From: Bradyrhizobium xenonodulans | GTDB taxonomy: Bacteria > Pseudomonadota > Alphaproteobacteria > Rhizobiales > Xanthobacteraceae | DNA length: 64,000 nucleotides | Reading direction: 5' to 3' | Assembly: GCF_027594865.1 (NCBI RefSeq) | Contig: NZ_CP089391.1 | Coordinates: forward strand, 4,370,501 to 4,434,500 | In this document: piece after piece, positions 1 through 8,391 of the stretch | Position numbering within the stretch: the first letter of the stretch is position 1 | Layout: every line of letters starts with the position of its first letter | Position numbers and translations under genes: made by a program | The notes under the pieces: model-generated | Seen by the model: the letters and a program-made list of their open reading frames with translations, nothing else | The model's database searches: none | Told to the model about the DNA's origin: nothing

Positions 1-783
1 ACCTGGGCTGACTTCAATGACCTTGCCGGAAAAATGAAGTCGGCCGGAATGGCGTACCCCATCGCCAACGGCGGCACCCGCGCCGACGACGGGCAGAAAT
101 TCGAGGCGTCCCTGGCCGGCATCAGCCCGACGGCATACCGCGCCGCCCTCATGAATCTCGACAAGAAGGCCCTGGAAGGCCCCGAGATCAAGGCAGCTTT
201 CGCACAGACGCGCAAGATCTCCGACTGGTGTGATCCCAATGTCGGCGCCCAACCCTATGCAAACAATTTGAAGCGCTTCGTCGACGGCGACATGGGCATG
301 CTGATCATGGGCGGCTGGGCGCAGGGCGTATTGAAAAACGCCGGCTTCAAGTTTGACGACTACGTCATCGTTCCCGGCCCCAGTGATAACAGCAAGCCGG
401 TGTTCCTGTTGAATGCCGACGCTTTCATCTTCTGGCAGCGCAAGGAGGCCGACCTTCAGGCCGGCCAGATGCTGATGGCGCAGCTCGTGATGGATCCGGC
501 GATCCAGACCATGTACTCGCAAATCACGGGGTCGATCCCCGTGCGCACCGACGTCGATCTGTCCGGTGAAGGCTGGTCGGACGGCCAGCGGCGCACCGCC
601 GCAGCGCTGAAAGACGCTGTCGCCAGCAACCAGGCGGTCCTCAGCCTTGCGCACAACATGGCGCAGGAAAACGGCCTGACCGCAGCGATGATCGACGTCA
701 TCACCGAATATGTGAAGAACAAGACGATCAAGCCGGATGAGGCCGTCAGCCGCCTCGCCGACGCCGTCGAGGGCGCACGTTGA
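1..783 (+). CDS. Carbohydrate ABC transporter substrate-binding protein (family 1), C-terminal part
   Basis: The reading frame is open from the first base, so the signal peptide and N-terminal lobe lie outside the window; 260 residues remain. The visible part has the look of a family 1 (MalE/UgpB-like) sugar-binding protein, including the segment GDMGMLIMGGWAQGVLKNAG, where such proteins carry a Gly-Trp hinge motif. Two sugar-type permeases and a MalK-like ATPase follow directly. It should act in the periplasm, handing a sugar or polyol to the permeases; the substrate cannot be told. The stop codon overlaps the TTG start of the next gene. An internal ATG at base 34 is not a credible start because the fold would lack its first lobe. 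Confidence 0.85.
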   Translation, partial: TWADFNDLAGKMKSAGMAYPIANGGTRADDGQKFEASLAGISPTAYRAALMNLDKKALEGPEIKAAFAQTRKISDWCDPNVGAQPYANNLKRFVDGDMGMLIMGGWAQGVLKNAGFKFDDYVIVPGPSDNSKPVFLLNADAFIFWQRKEADLQAGQMLMAQLVMDPAIQTMYSQITGSIPVRTDVDLSGEGWSDGQRRTAAALKDAVASNQAVLSLAHNMAQENGLTAAMIDVITEYVKNKTIKPDEAVSRLADAVEGAR

Positions 784-1709
784 CCGACGCCGCTTCCACA
801 GCCACGCGGCCCGGCCGACCGGCAATCTCCGGCGTGGTCGGCCGGCTGCCCGAAGTTCTGATGATCTGGGTGCCGCTGCTGTTGTCAGCAGCGCACCTCG
901 TCTCGTTTTCGATCTGGACGATCTGGATTTCGTTTACGCCCTCCACCCTTGTCCCTGTTACGGGCTGGGTGGGCTTGCGCAACTACAATGCTGTCCTCGC
1001 GTCGCGGAACTGGCAAATTGCCTTCGACAATCTGCTGCTGTTCGGCGTTGCTTTCGTACTGCTCAGCTTGATCACCGGTCTCCTGCTTGCGATTCTGCTC
1101 GATCAGCGCATTCGCGGCGAGAACGTGCTGCGATCCATCTTCCTCTACCCCCTGGCGGTGTCGTTCGTCGTCACCGGCACGGTGTGGAGCTGGCTGCTCA
1201 ATCCCGGCATCGGGATCGAGAAGCTCGTCCACGATCTCGGCTGGACCTCGTTCAAGTTCGACTGGCTGGTCGATCGCGACATGGCGATCTGGACGATCGT
1301 GATCGCCGCGATCTGGCAATCCTCGGGATTTGCCATGGCGCTGTTCCTGGCCGGCCTTCGCTCCGTCGATTCCGAGATCATCAAGGCGGCACAGATCGAT
1401 GGTGCCGGGCCGATCAGAATCTATCGGCGCGTCATTCTGCCGACGCTTTGGCCGATTACCATCACTGTCGTCGTTGTCCAGTTGCAGTTCGCGATCTCGG
1501 CCTTCGACCTCGTCCGCGCACTCACCAATGGCGGGCCGGGAATCGCGACTCAGCTGCCGGCGCTTGTTGTCTATGATTTGATGTTCCAGCGCAGCCAGCT
1601 CGGCCGTGGTGCGGCGGCGGCGGTGCTGATGTTGCTCATCCTTCTCGCGGTGCTGCTGCCCTATGCAGCGTGGCGTTACGTCCAGCGACGGCAGGCCGGC
1701 CATGCGTGA
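780..1709 (+). CDS. Carbohydrate ABC transporter permease (MalF/UgpA type)
   Basis: Inner-membrane permease of 309 residues with about six hydrophobic segments (first near residues 28-50). The cytoplasmic EAA loop that docks on the ATPase is clear: EIIKAAQIDGAGPIRIYRR at roughly residues 200-218, followed by ILPTLWP. The start is a TTG that overlaps the stop of the binding-protein gene (TTGA), which implies translational coupling; no better ATG lies nearby. It pairs with the next permease to form the transmembrane channel. Family membership is secure, substrate is not. Confidence 0.9.
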   Translation: MTDAASTATRPGRPAISGVVGRLPEVLMIWVPLLLSAAHLVSFSIWTIWISFTPSTLVPVTGWVGLRNYNAVLASRNWQIAFDNLLLFGVAFVLLSLITGLLLAILLDQRIRGENVLRSIFLYPLAVSFVVTGTVWSWLLNPGIGIEKLVHDLGWTSFKFDWLVDRDMAIWTIVIAAIWQSSGFAMALFLAGLRSVDSEIIKAAQIDGAGPIRIYRRVILPTLWPITITVVVVQLQFAISAFDLVRALTNGGPGIATQLPALVVYDLMFQRSQLGRGAAAAVLMLLILLAVLLPYAAWRYVQRRQAGHA

Positions 1710-2559
1710 CCGAACCTTCGTACCCGGCCGCGCTCTGATCTACCTCGTCGTGACGTTGTTCGCGGTGGCTTACCTCGCACCGCTGGTCGTCGTCGTCTTG
1801 AACTCGCTCCGCTCAAACGAGGAGATCGCACAAGGGTCGATGGTCGGCTGGCCGCAACACTGGGCCTGGGGCAACTACGCCCTGGCCTGGAGCGGTTTCT
1901 GCGTCGCCGAGACTTGCGCCGGCATCCGACCCTATATGCTGAACTCCGCGCTCGTCACGATCCCTGCGACGATCTTCTCGACCCTGCTCGGTGCTGTTGC
2001 AGGTTACGCCGTGTCACTCTGGCGCTTTCGGGGGGATAACTGGATCTACGGCATCGTCACCCTTGGCCTCTTCCTGCCCCAGCAGATGCGCCTCTTGCCC
2101 TGGACCATCGTGCTGCGGGACATCGGGCTCATCAACACTCTGTGGGGCCTCGTGCTGATCCACACGATCCAGGGGCTCTCCTTCACAGTGCTGTTCTGCC
2201 GAAACTATTATGCCGCCATTCCCCATGAGCTGATCAGGGCCGCGCGCATCGATGGTGCCGGGTTCTTCCGCATTTTCTGGCGCATCATCCTGCCGCTCTC
2301 CTCGCCGATCCTGATCGTCACCGTGATCTGGCAGTTCACCCATATATGGAATGAGTTCCTCTATGGCGTAACATTCACGACCGGCCAACAGCAGCCGGTC
2401 ACGGCCGCGCTCATCGCGCTGTCTGCCCCGGTCGCAGATATCCCCAAACATGGTGTGCAGAGCGCCGCGGTGATCATCGCAGCCCTGCCCACCTTGCTGA
2501 TCTACTTCTTCGGCGGCAGGTACTTTGTTCGCGGCCTGACCGCCGGCGCAGTGAAATGA
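1702..2559 (+). CDS. Carbohydrate ABC transporter permease (MalG/UgpE type)
   Basis: Second channel subunit, 285 residues from the ATG at 1702, which overlaps the end of the preceding permease by 8 bases. The open frame extends upstream to 1663, but that part (MQRGVTSSDGRPA) lies inside the previous gene and is not membrane-like. The EAA loop reads ELIRAARIDGAGFFRIFWRI and is followed by ILPLSSP; about six transmembrane stretches are present. An insert around residues 70-78 (SGFCVAETCAGI) carries two cysteines, as in some glucose/mannose-type MalG proteins. It forms a heterodimer with the upstream permease. Confidence 0.9.
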   Translation: MRDRTFVPGRALIYLVVTLFAVAYLAPLVVVVLNSLRSNEEIAQGSMVGWPQHWAWGNYALAWSGFCVAETCAGIRPYMLNSALVTIPATIFSTLLGAVAGYAVSLWRFRGDNWIYGIVTLGLFLPQQMRLLPWTIVLRDIGLINTLWGLVLIHTIQGLSFTVLFCRNYYAAIPHELIRAARIDGAGFFRIFWRIILPLSSPILIVTVIWQFTHIWNEFLYGVTFTTGQQQPVTAALIALSAPVADIPKHGVQSAAVIIAALPTLLIYFFGGRYFVRGLTAGAVK

Positions 2560-2569
2560 TGGATGTGTC

Positions 2570-3679
2570 ATGACAGCACTGAGCATTCGCGCCCTGTCGA
2601 AGCGCTACGCCAATCTGGAGGTGCTGAAGGAGATCGATCTCGACATCGAGAGCGGCGAGTTCACCGTGCTGGTCGGTCCGTCCGGCTGCGGCAAGTCCAC
2701 GCTGCTCAACATCGTCGCCGGGCTCGATCGCGCCAGTGCTGGCACGGTGGAAATCGGCGGGCGCGTCGTCAACGACGTCCCGCCCAAGGACCGCGACATC
2801 GCCATGGTGTTCCAGTCCTATGCGCTCTACCCGTCGATGACGGTGCGCCAGAACATCACCTTCGGCATGGAATGCCGCCACGTGCCGAAAGCGGAGCAGG
2901 ACAAGGCCGTCGCGAATGTGGCGAGGCTGCTCCAGATCGAGCCGCTGCTCGGCCGCAAGCCGTCGCAACTCTCCGGCGGCCAGCGCCAGCGCGTCGCGAT
3001 GGGCCGTGCCCTCGTCCGCGATCCCCTGCTCTTCCTGTTCGACGAGCCGCTCTCCAATCTGGACGCCAAGCTGCGCGTCGAGATGCGGATGGAGATCAAG
3101 CGGCTGCATCAGCGCATCGGCGCCACCATCATTTATGTCACCCACGACCAGATCGAGGCGATGACGATGGCGACCCGGATCGCCGTGATGCATCGCGGCG
3201 TGGTGCAGCAATTTGCCGATCCCGACACCGTGTACCGCTATCCCGCCAATCTGTTCGTCGCCCGCTTCATGGGCTCGCCGCCGATGAACACGATGCCGGC
3301 GCGGCTGGAGGCCGATGCCGGTGGGCCGTTGGTCGTGATCGGCGCCGGGCGACCGGACGAGGTTCGTCTGCGCCTCCAGGGATATGACGCAGCGGCTGCC
3401 TATGTCGGCCGCGAAGTGGTGTTCGGCATCAGGCCGGAATGCATCGCCGAGGGCAGCCGCGCGTTCTCGGGCGAAGCGCCTATCGTCATCGACGCACCGG
3501 TGGAGATGGTGGAGCCCACCGGGGCCGAGACCATCGTGCTGCTGCGGCTCGGCGGCGAGTCCGCGCTGGCCCGCATCACGCCGGATATCCGCCCTGCGCC
3601 CGGGTCGACCGCCTCCTTCGCGCTCGACACCCGGCGCATTTGCCTGTTCGACCCCGAGACGGAGCGGCTGATCGCATGA
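2570..3679 (+). CDS. Carbohydrate ABC transporter ATP-binding protein (MalK/UgpC type)
   Basis: Cytoplasmic ATPase of 369 residues that powers the two permeases upstream. Walker A is GPSGCGKST (residues about 37-45), the Q-loop follows at VFQSYALYPSMTV, the signature is LSGGQRQRVAMGRALVRDP, Walker B is LLFLFDEPLSNLDAKLR, and the H-loop is YVTHDQ. The C-terminal third is the TOBE/regulatory extension typical of MalK and UgpC rather than of short two-domain ATPases. The start lies 10 bases after the permease stop. The stop overlaps the next gene as ATGA. Confidence 0.93.
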   Translation: MTALSIRALSKRYANLEVLKEIDLDIESGEFTVLVGPSGCGKSTLLNIVAGLDRASAGTVEIGGRVVNDVPPKDRDIAMVFQSYALYPSMTVRQNITFGMECRHVPKAEQDKAVANVARLLQIEPLLGRKPSQLSGGQRQRVAMGRALVRDPLLFLFDEPLSNLDAKLRVEMRMEIKRLHQRIGATIIYVTHDQIEAMTMATRIAVMHRGVVQQFADPDTVYRYPANLFVARFMGSPPMNTMPARLEADAGGPLVVIGAGRPDEVRLRLQGYDAAAAYVGREVVFGIRPECIAEGSRAFSGEAPIVIDAPVEMVEPTGAETIVLLRLGGESALARITPDIRPAPGSTASFALDTRRICLFDPETERLIA

Positions 3680-4446
3680 CGCAGACGACCTATTCCAGCC
3701 TGACCGGCCGCGTGGTGTTGATCACCGGTGGCGCCAGCGGCATCGGAGCTGCCTTCGTGCGCGCCTTTGCGGCACAGGGCGCCCGTGTCGCCTTCCTCGA
3801 TATCGATGCGCAGGCCGGCGAAGCGCTGGCGCGGGAAGCAGCCGGAACGTCCGGTCCTGCGCCGCTGTTCGTGCCCTGCGATCTCCTGGATATTGACGCT
3901 CTGCGCGCTGCGATCGCGCAGGTTCGTCAGGCGCTCGGCGATGCCGCGGTCCTCCTCAACAACGCGGCCAATGACCAGCGCCAGGTGCTGGCCGAGGTGA
4001 CGCCGGCCGAGTTCGATTGGGCGATCGGCGTCAATCTCAAGCATGTCTTCTTCGCAGCCCAGGCGGTGGTCCCGCAGATGCAGGCGCGCGGCGGCGGCTC
4101 GATCATCAACATGTCGTCGGTGGCGTGGATGCGCGGCGCGCCGGCACTGCCGGTCTACGCCGCGGCCAAGGCGGCGATCGTCGGCTTCACCAACTCGCTC
4201 GCCCGGTCGGTCGGCCCCGACCGCATCCGCGTCAACGCGATCGCTCCGGGCATGGTGATCACCGAGCGGCAGCGCCGGCTGTGGTATCCGGACGAGCAGA
4301 TCATCGCCGAGATTCGCCGCACGCGCCAAGCCGTCCCCGACGCGGTGACGCCGGATGACATCGCGAACATGGCGCTGTTCCTCGCGTCCGACGAGAGCCA
4401 GCGGATCACCAGCCAGTGCCTCCGGGTCGATGGCGGCTTGGGTTAA
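3676..4446 (+). CDS. Short-chain dehydrogenase/reductase
   Basis: Classical SDR of 256 residues. The NAD(P)-binding motif is TGGASGIG near residue 17, NNAAND lies at the usual NNAG position, and the catalytic triad is visible as Ser in NMSSVAW and YAAAK further on; the C-terminus ends in VDGGLG. The start at 3676 overlaps the ATPase stop (ATGA), so it is the last gene of the sugar-transport operon. By context it probably oxidises the imported sugar or polyol or its lactone precursor. Substrate and cofactor preference cannot be read. A longer open frame beginning at 3439 is out of register with the ATPase and is not used. Confidence 0.88.
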   Translation: MTQTTYSSLTGRVVLITGGASGIGAAFVRAFAAQGARVAFLDIDAQAGEALAREAAGTSGPAPLFVPCDLLDIDALRAAIAQVRQALGDAAVLLNNAANDQRQVLAEVTPAEFDWAIGVNLKHVFFAAQAVVPQMQARGGGSIINMSSVAWMRGAPALPVYAAAKAAIVGFTNSLARSVGPDRIRVNAIAPGMVITERQRRLWYPDEQIIAEIRRTRQAVPDAVTPDDIANMALFLASDESQRITSQCLRVDGGLG

Positions 4447-4450
4447 TGCC

Positions 4451-4534
4451 GTAGGGTGGGCAAAGCGCAGCGTGCCCACGTCTTCCCGCGACTGAAAAGA
4501 AATGGTGGGCACGCTTGCGCTTTGCCCACCCTAC
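4451..4534. repeat. Intergenic palindromic repeat between convergent genes
   Basis: Two near-perfect inverted arms, 4451-4480 and 4505-4534, each about 30 bases, separated by 24 bases. The outer arm starts GTAGGGTGGGCAAAGCGC and returns as GCGCTTTGCCCACCCTAC; one arm has an extra T. It occupies almost the whole gap between the convergent SDR and lpxB stops, so a transcript from either side could fold into a long hairpin and end there. Arms of this sequence are a familiar dispersed palindrome in Bradyrhizobium-type genomes (recollection, not searched). Confidence 0.85.
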
Positions 4535-4545
4535 GAGACTGTCTC

Positions 4546-5724
4546 TTATCGCTTGCCCTTGCGCATCGTCGTCAGCACGATGTCGGCGGCGAGCACGCTC
4601 GGCGGCTTGTTGCCGGTCGACATGATGCTGTCGAGCCGCGCGAACGCCTCGACCTGCCGCTTGCGCAGCGGCGTGTCCATGAGAACGTTCGTCAGTGCCG
4701 GCGCCAGCTTCTCCGGCGTGCAGTCCTCCTGCAAATACTCCGGGACGACATCCTCGCCGATCACGAGATTGGCGAGGATCACCGAGGAGACGCGGATCGC
4801 GCGGCGCAGGATGAAGGCTTCGATCGCGCCGACGCGATACGCCGTCACCATTGGAATGCCCGACAGCGCGAGCTCCAATGTCACCGTGCCGGATTTTGCC
4901 AGCGCCGCACGCGCGATCCGGAACGCGGCGCGCCTTTCGTTTTCGTCGATCACGATCTGCGGCTTGACCGGCCAGCTCGCGATGCCCTGGCGGATGGTGG
5001 CTTCGAGATGCGGCATGGTCGGCAGCATCAATTCGAACGCGCGCCCCTCCGCCTGGAGCCGACCGAGCGTCGCGCCGAACACCTCGAGATGATGCCTGAT
5101 CTCGCTGCGGCGGCTGCCGGGCAGCACCAGCAGAACCGGCGGCTCGGCATCGCGGCGTGCCTGCTCCTCCGGATTTGGCCGCAGCGAGCCCAATTGCTCG
5201 ACCAGGGGATGGCCGACATAGCTGCATGGCGGCCCGCCGAGCTTGCGGTATTCCTCCGGCTCGAACGGCAACAGGCCGAGCACATGATCGACATAGCCGA
5301 GCATGGTCCGCGCCCGGCCCGGCCGCCAGGCCCAGAGCTGCGGCGAGACATAATCGACGACCGGAATCGCGGGATTCTTCGCACGCACGCGGCGGGCCAC
5401 GCGATGGGTGAAGTCGGGACTGTCGATGATCACGAGCGCGTCGGGCGCGGCCTCGGCCACCGCATCGGCCGTCTCGCGGATCAGCCGCAGGATCTTCGGC
5501 AATTGCTGCACCACCGCCGCAAAACCGACGATCGACAGCTCCTCGATCGGAAACAGCGTCTCCAGCCCCTCGCGCGCCATGGTGCGGCCGCCGACGCCGA
5601 CGAACTGCACGCCGTCGCCGAGCCGCTGACGCAGCACCTTCATCAAGGCGCTGCCGAGCCGGTCGCCGGATTCCTCCGTCGCGACCAGGAAAATCTTGCG
5701 CTTGGGATCGCGGGTCTGCATCAC
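4546..5724 (-). CDS. lpxB: Lipid-A-disaccharide synthase
   Basis: Membrane-associated glycosyltransferase that joins UDP-2,3-diacylglucosamine to lipid X to make the lipid A disaccharide. 392 residues, normal for the family. The N-terminus has the LpxB signature IFLVATEESGDRLGSALM followed by FVGVGGRTMAREG; LPGSRRSEIRHH is the usual mid-protein GSR motif, and the HPLVEQ region is present. The start overlaps the lpxI stop, with two ATGs in tandem (5724 and 5721). It is the last gene of the envelope cluster and ends just before the palindrome that separates it from the SDR gene. Confidence 0.95.
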   Translation of the reverse strand: MMQTRDPKRKIFLVATEESGDRLGSALMKVLRQRLGDGVQFVGVGGRTMAREGLETLFPIEELSIVGFAAVVQQLPKILRLIRETADAVAEAAPDALVIIDSPDFTHRVARRVRAKNPAIPVVDYVSPQLWAWRPGRARTMLGYVDHVLGLLPFEPEEYRKLGGPPCSYVGHPLVEQLGSLRPNPEEQARRDAEPPVLLVLPGSRRSEIRHHLEVFGATLGRLQAEGRAFELMLPTMPHLEATIRQGIASWPVKPQIVIDENERRAAFRIARAALAKSGTVTLELALSGIPMVTAYRVGAIEAFILRRAIRVSSVILANLVIGEDVVPEYLQEDCTPEKLAPALTNVLMDTPLRKRQVEAFARLDSIMSTGNKPPSVLAADIVLTTMRKGKR

Positions 5725-6590
5725 GCCGGCAGACCAATGACGAAGAGATACTTTGCGTCGGCAAACGCGATCATCGCCTGCGGCTCGGCGGCGATGGTGT
5801 TGCCGGCGATGACGGCGATGCCGGCAAGGCCGGCCTTCGCGACACCTTCGAGGGTGCGCGGGCCGATCGTCGGCAGATCGAATCGCAGATCCTGGCCGCT
5901 CTTCGGCGCCTTCACCAGCACGCCGCGCCCGGTGGCGGCACGGATGCGGCCCTCTTCGCGCAGGCGCGCCACGCGTGCGAGCAGCGCATCGGTGCCCTCG
6001 ATGTCCTCCACCGCCACCACATGGCCGTCGATCACGACCGCCGCCTGGCCGATGTCGAACGGACCGAGCGCAGCCAACACCGCCCGGCCGCGCTCGATGT
6101 CGGTCTTGCTGTTGTCGTTCGGCCAGGCGCGGCTGATGCAGCCCTCGGGCATCAGCAGGTCAGGCGCGACATCCTTGATGCCGACCATGCGGAAGCCGTC
6201 CTGCTCGAGGATGCGGCCGACGCCGGACAAAAGATGATCGTCGCCGCCGCGAAAGGCGCGGATGACGTTGCCGAGCAGGCGCAACGTCTTGACGTCGAAC
6301 CGGATCTCGGACAGCGAGGGCCGCACCAATGTGCCGATGAAGATCAGGTCGCGGCAGCCCTCCTCCCGGAACAGCCGCATGGCGCGGCCGAGCTGGCCAA
6401 CCGAGATCCAGCGATGGCGGAATTTCTCCACCCGCGCCGGATCGCAGGCCCCGCGCAGCGGGAACAGCACCGGCGTGATGCCGCGCGCAACGAGCGAGTC
6501 GGCGACCGCGAACGGCATCGCGCCGCCGCCGGCGACCACGCCGACCGGTGATGAAATCTCCGCAGCCGCCGATGTCATGCCCGCGGCCAT
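5721..6590 (-). CDS. lpxI: UDP-2,3-diacylglucosamine diphosphatase LpxI
   Basis: LpxI (formerly DUF1009) hydrolyses UDP-2,3-diacylglucosamine to lipid X; it replaces the unrelated LpxH in many alphaproteobacteria, and no lpxH is seen here. 289 residues from the ATG at 6590, which lies just after the lpxA stop; a second ATG at 6578 is possible. The frame stays open upstream into lpxA but that part is low-complexity shadow. Family features are the N-terminal VGVVAGGGAMPF, DLIFIGTLVRPS, and the C-terminal region around KAPKSGQDLRFDLPTIGPRT. It sits between lpxA and lpxB, the classic position. Confidence 0.93.
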   Translation of the reverse strand: MAAGMTSAAAEISSPVGVVAGGGAMPFAVADSLVARGITPVLFPLRGACDPARVEKFRHRWISVGQLGRAMRLFREEGCRDLIFIGTLVRPSLSEIRFDVKTLRLLGNVIRAFRGGDDHLLSGVGRILEQDGFRMVGIKDVAPDLLMPEGCISRAWPNDNSKTDIERGRAVLAALGPFDIGQAAVVIDGHVVAVEDIEGTDALLARVARLREEGRIRAATGRGVLVKAPKSGQDLRFDLPTIGPRTLEGVAKAGLAGIAVIAGNTIAAEPQAMIAFADAKYLFVIGLPA

Positions 6591-6597
6591 CCCGACA

Positions 6598-7392
6598 TCA
6601 CTTCGCGATGGCGGGAAGACAGAGCGGGCGGTGCTTGCCCTTGCCGATGAAGTCGAGGATTTCGGCGATCGCGGGATCTTCGCCCGCAAGCGGCTGGGCT
6701 GCAGCGAGCCGCTCGGCGAACATGCCGGGGCCATGGAACAGCTTTTGGTAGAACCCGCGCACGGTCGCGAGCCGTTGCTTGGTGAACTTGCGCCGCTTCA
6801 TGCCGATGATGTTGAGGCCCTCGAGCACGGCGTATTGGCCGTTGACGAGACCGAACGGAATGATGTCGTCGCGCACGCCGCAGACGCCGCCGACCATCAC
6901 CTGCGGGCCGATGCGGGTAAACTGGTGCACCGCGGACAGACCGCCGATGAAGACGAAGTCGCCGATCTCCGCGTGACCGCCGAGCGTCGCCGACGTCGCG
7001 AAGATCACGTCGCTGCCGACATGGCAGTCATGGCCGACATGGCTGCAGTTCATGAAATAACCGCGGTCGCCGACCGTGGTGATGCCGCCGCCGGCGACGG
7101 TCCCGGCATTCATGGTCACGGATTCGCGGATGGTGCAGCCCGAGCCGATCGTGAGCTTCGTCAGCTCACCGCGGTAGCTGAGCGACTGCGGCGGCGTGCC
7201 CAGCGAGGCGAAGGGATAGATGGTGCAATTGTCGCCGATCGTGGTCTGCGCCGTGACGTGCACATGTCCGATCAGCTTGCAGTTCGCGCCGATCACGACA
7301 TGCGGGCCGATGATGCAAAAGGGTCCGATCTCGGTGCCCTCGCCGATCACGGCGCCGTCCTCGACCCGTGCGGTGGGATCAATCTTACTCAT
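6598..7392 (-). CDS. lpxA: UDP-N-acetylglucosamine O-acyltransferase
   Basis: First enzyme of lipid A synthesis, moving a 3-hydroxyacyl chain from ACP to UDP-GlcNAc. 264 residues from the ATG at 7392 (a TTG codon lies directly before it). Most of the protein is a left-handed parallel beta helix of hexapeptide repeats, for example IGEGTEIGPFCIIGPHVVIG. The catalytic histidine region NCSHVGHDCHVG is intact, and the C-terminal helical part carries the usual GLNIIGMKRRKF. Unlike the rest of the cluster it does not abut its upstream neighbour: 537 bases separate it from fabZ, with a gene on the other strand in between. Confidence 0.95.
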   Translation of the reverse strand: MSKIDPTARVEDGAVIGEGTEIGPFCIIGPHVVIGANCKLIGHVHVTAQTTIGDNCTIYPFASLGTPPQSLSYRGELTKLTIGSGCTIRESVTMNAGTVAGGGITTVGDRGYFMNCSHVGHDCHVGSDVIFATSATLGGHAEIGDFVFIGGLSAVHQFTRIGPQVMVGGVCGVRDDIIPFGLVNGQYAVLEGLNIIGMKRRKFTKQRLATVRGFYQKLFHGPGMFAERLAAAQPLAGEDPAIAEILDFIGKGKHRPLCLPAIAK

Positions 7393-7568
7393 CAAGCAAT
7401 CTGACTCATCAAGAAGGTCTGATTAGGTGTTGAAGTCGCTCGGTTTTCCGCTGGTTAGCGCGACTATGCCCAATCTGTCCAGTGACGTATCATCTCGGCG
7501 TGTTTCAGGTGCCGGATAAGCCGGCCTTCCCAACGCGTCAACGCGTTCATGTGGAGCTTGAGGTCATC

Positions 7569-7907
7569 ATGGTCAGGGCCCTGGCAATCCTGCTCGCACA
7601 GCTCGCGACCACACCAATCGTGTCCGAGACGGTCGAGACCGGCGAACGTGGCTTGGTCGATCTTCGGACATTCGAATGCCGCGACATCACCCGCAGCACC
7701 GTGCTTCAGCGGGTCTGCTACGACCCTGCGCAGCAACACCTCATCGTCGCGGTGAACGGCGCGTATGACCGCTATTGCGGCGTGACGGCGGACACGGTCG
7801 AGCGGCTGCTGGGCGCACCGTCGATGGGCCAGTTCTTCAACCAGAACATCAAGCGCGATCTCACAGCCGGCCGTTACGCGTGCCCTACCCGCGTGCTGAG
7901 AAGCTGA
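7569..7907 (+). CDS. KTSC-domain protein, probably exported
   Basis: Small protein of 112 residues on the strand opposite to the lpx cluster, lying between fabZ and lpxA. I start it at the ATG at 7569, which gives a hydrophobic N-terminus (MVRALAILLAQLAT) that could be a weak signal sequence; the frame is open back to 7482. Residues about 41-105 fit the KTSC pattern: STVLQRVCYDPAQQHLIV, then a Tyr-rich strand (NGAYDRYCG), then APSMGQFFNQNIK. Two or three cysteines (C37, C49, C70, C105 region) may pair. KTSC domains are of unknown biochemical function. Confidence in the gene is fair because the domain is convincing. Confidence 0.7.
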   Translation: MVRALAILLAQLATTPIVSETVETGERGLVDLRTFECRDITRSTVLQRVCYDPAQQHLIVAVNGAYDRYCGVTADTVERLLGAPSMGQFFNQNIKRDLTAGRYACPTRVLRS

Positions 7908-7929
7908 CTTGGCTTAGTCCCGACTTGGC

Positions 7930-8391
7930 TCAGTCCTTCAGCATGGCGCCGACGTCGGCTTCCGCAACGATCTGGCCGTTGACCTTGGCATCGCCGTGAA
8001 ACCACCACATCGCCTTGCGGCGTCCGATCGAACGCATGTGATATTCGATGGTATCGCCGGGCAGCACGGGCTTGCGGAACTTGCACTTGTCGATGGTGAG
8101 GAAATACACCGCCCGCGGCTTCTCGGTGCCCTCGACCGAGGTGATGCCGATCACGCCTGCGGTCTGCGCCATCGCTTCGATCATCATGACGCCGGGATAG
8201 ACCGGGCGCTCCGGGAAATGCCCCTGGAAGGCCGGCTCGTTGAAGGTGACGTTCTTGATGCCGATGCCGCTGTAGTCGGCGCGGATGTTGATCACGCGGT
8301 CGATCAGTAGCATCGGAAAACGGTGCGGCAGCGTCCGGAGGATCGCATTGATATCGACCAGCTCGAACTTGATTGGTGATTCCGCCGTCAT
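7930..8391 (-). CDS. fabZ: 3-hydroxyacyl-ACP dehydratase
   Basis: Hot-dog-fold dehydratase of fatty acid elongation, drawing on the same hydroxyacyl-ACP pool as LpxA and LpxD. 153 residues from the ATG at 8391, which overlaps the lpxD stop (ATGA). The catalytic His is in [13 protein letters not shown] and the catalytic Glu in [14 protein letters not shown]. The open frame runs further upstream into lpxD but that extension is shadow. It closes the rpsB-to-fabZ run before the antisense KTSC gene interrupts the strand. Confidence 0.95.
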   Translation of the reverse strand: MTAESPIKFELVDINAILRTLPHRFPMLLIDRVINIRADYSGIGIKNVTFNEPAFQGHFPERPVYPGVMMIEAMAQTAGVIGITSVEGTEKPRAVYFLTIDKCKFRKPVLPGDTIEYHMRSIGRRKAMWWFHGDAKVNGQIVAEADVGAMLKD

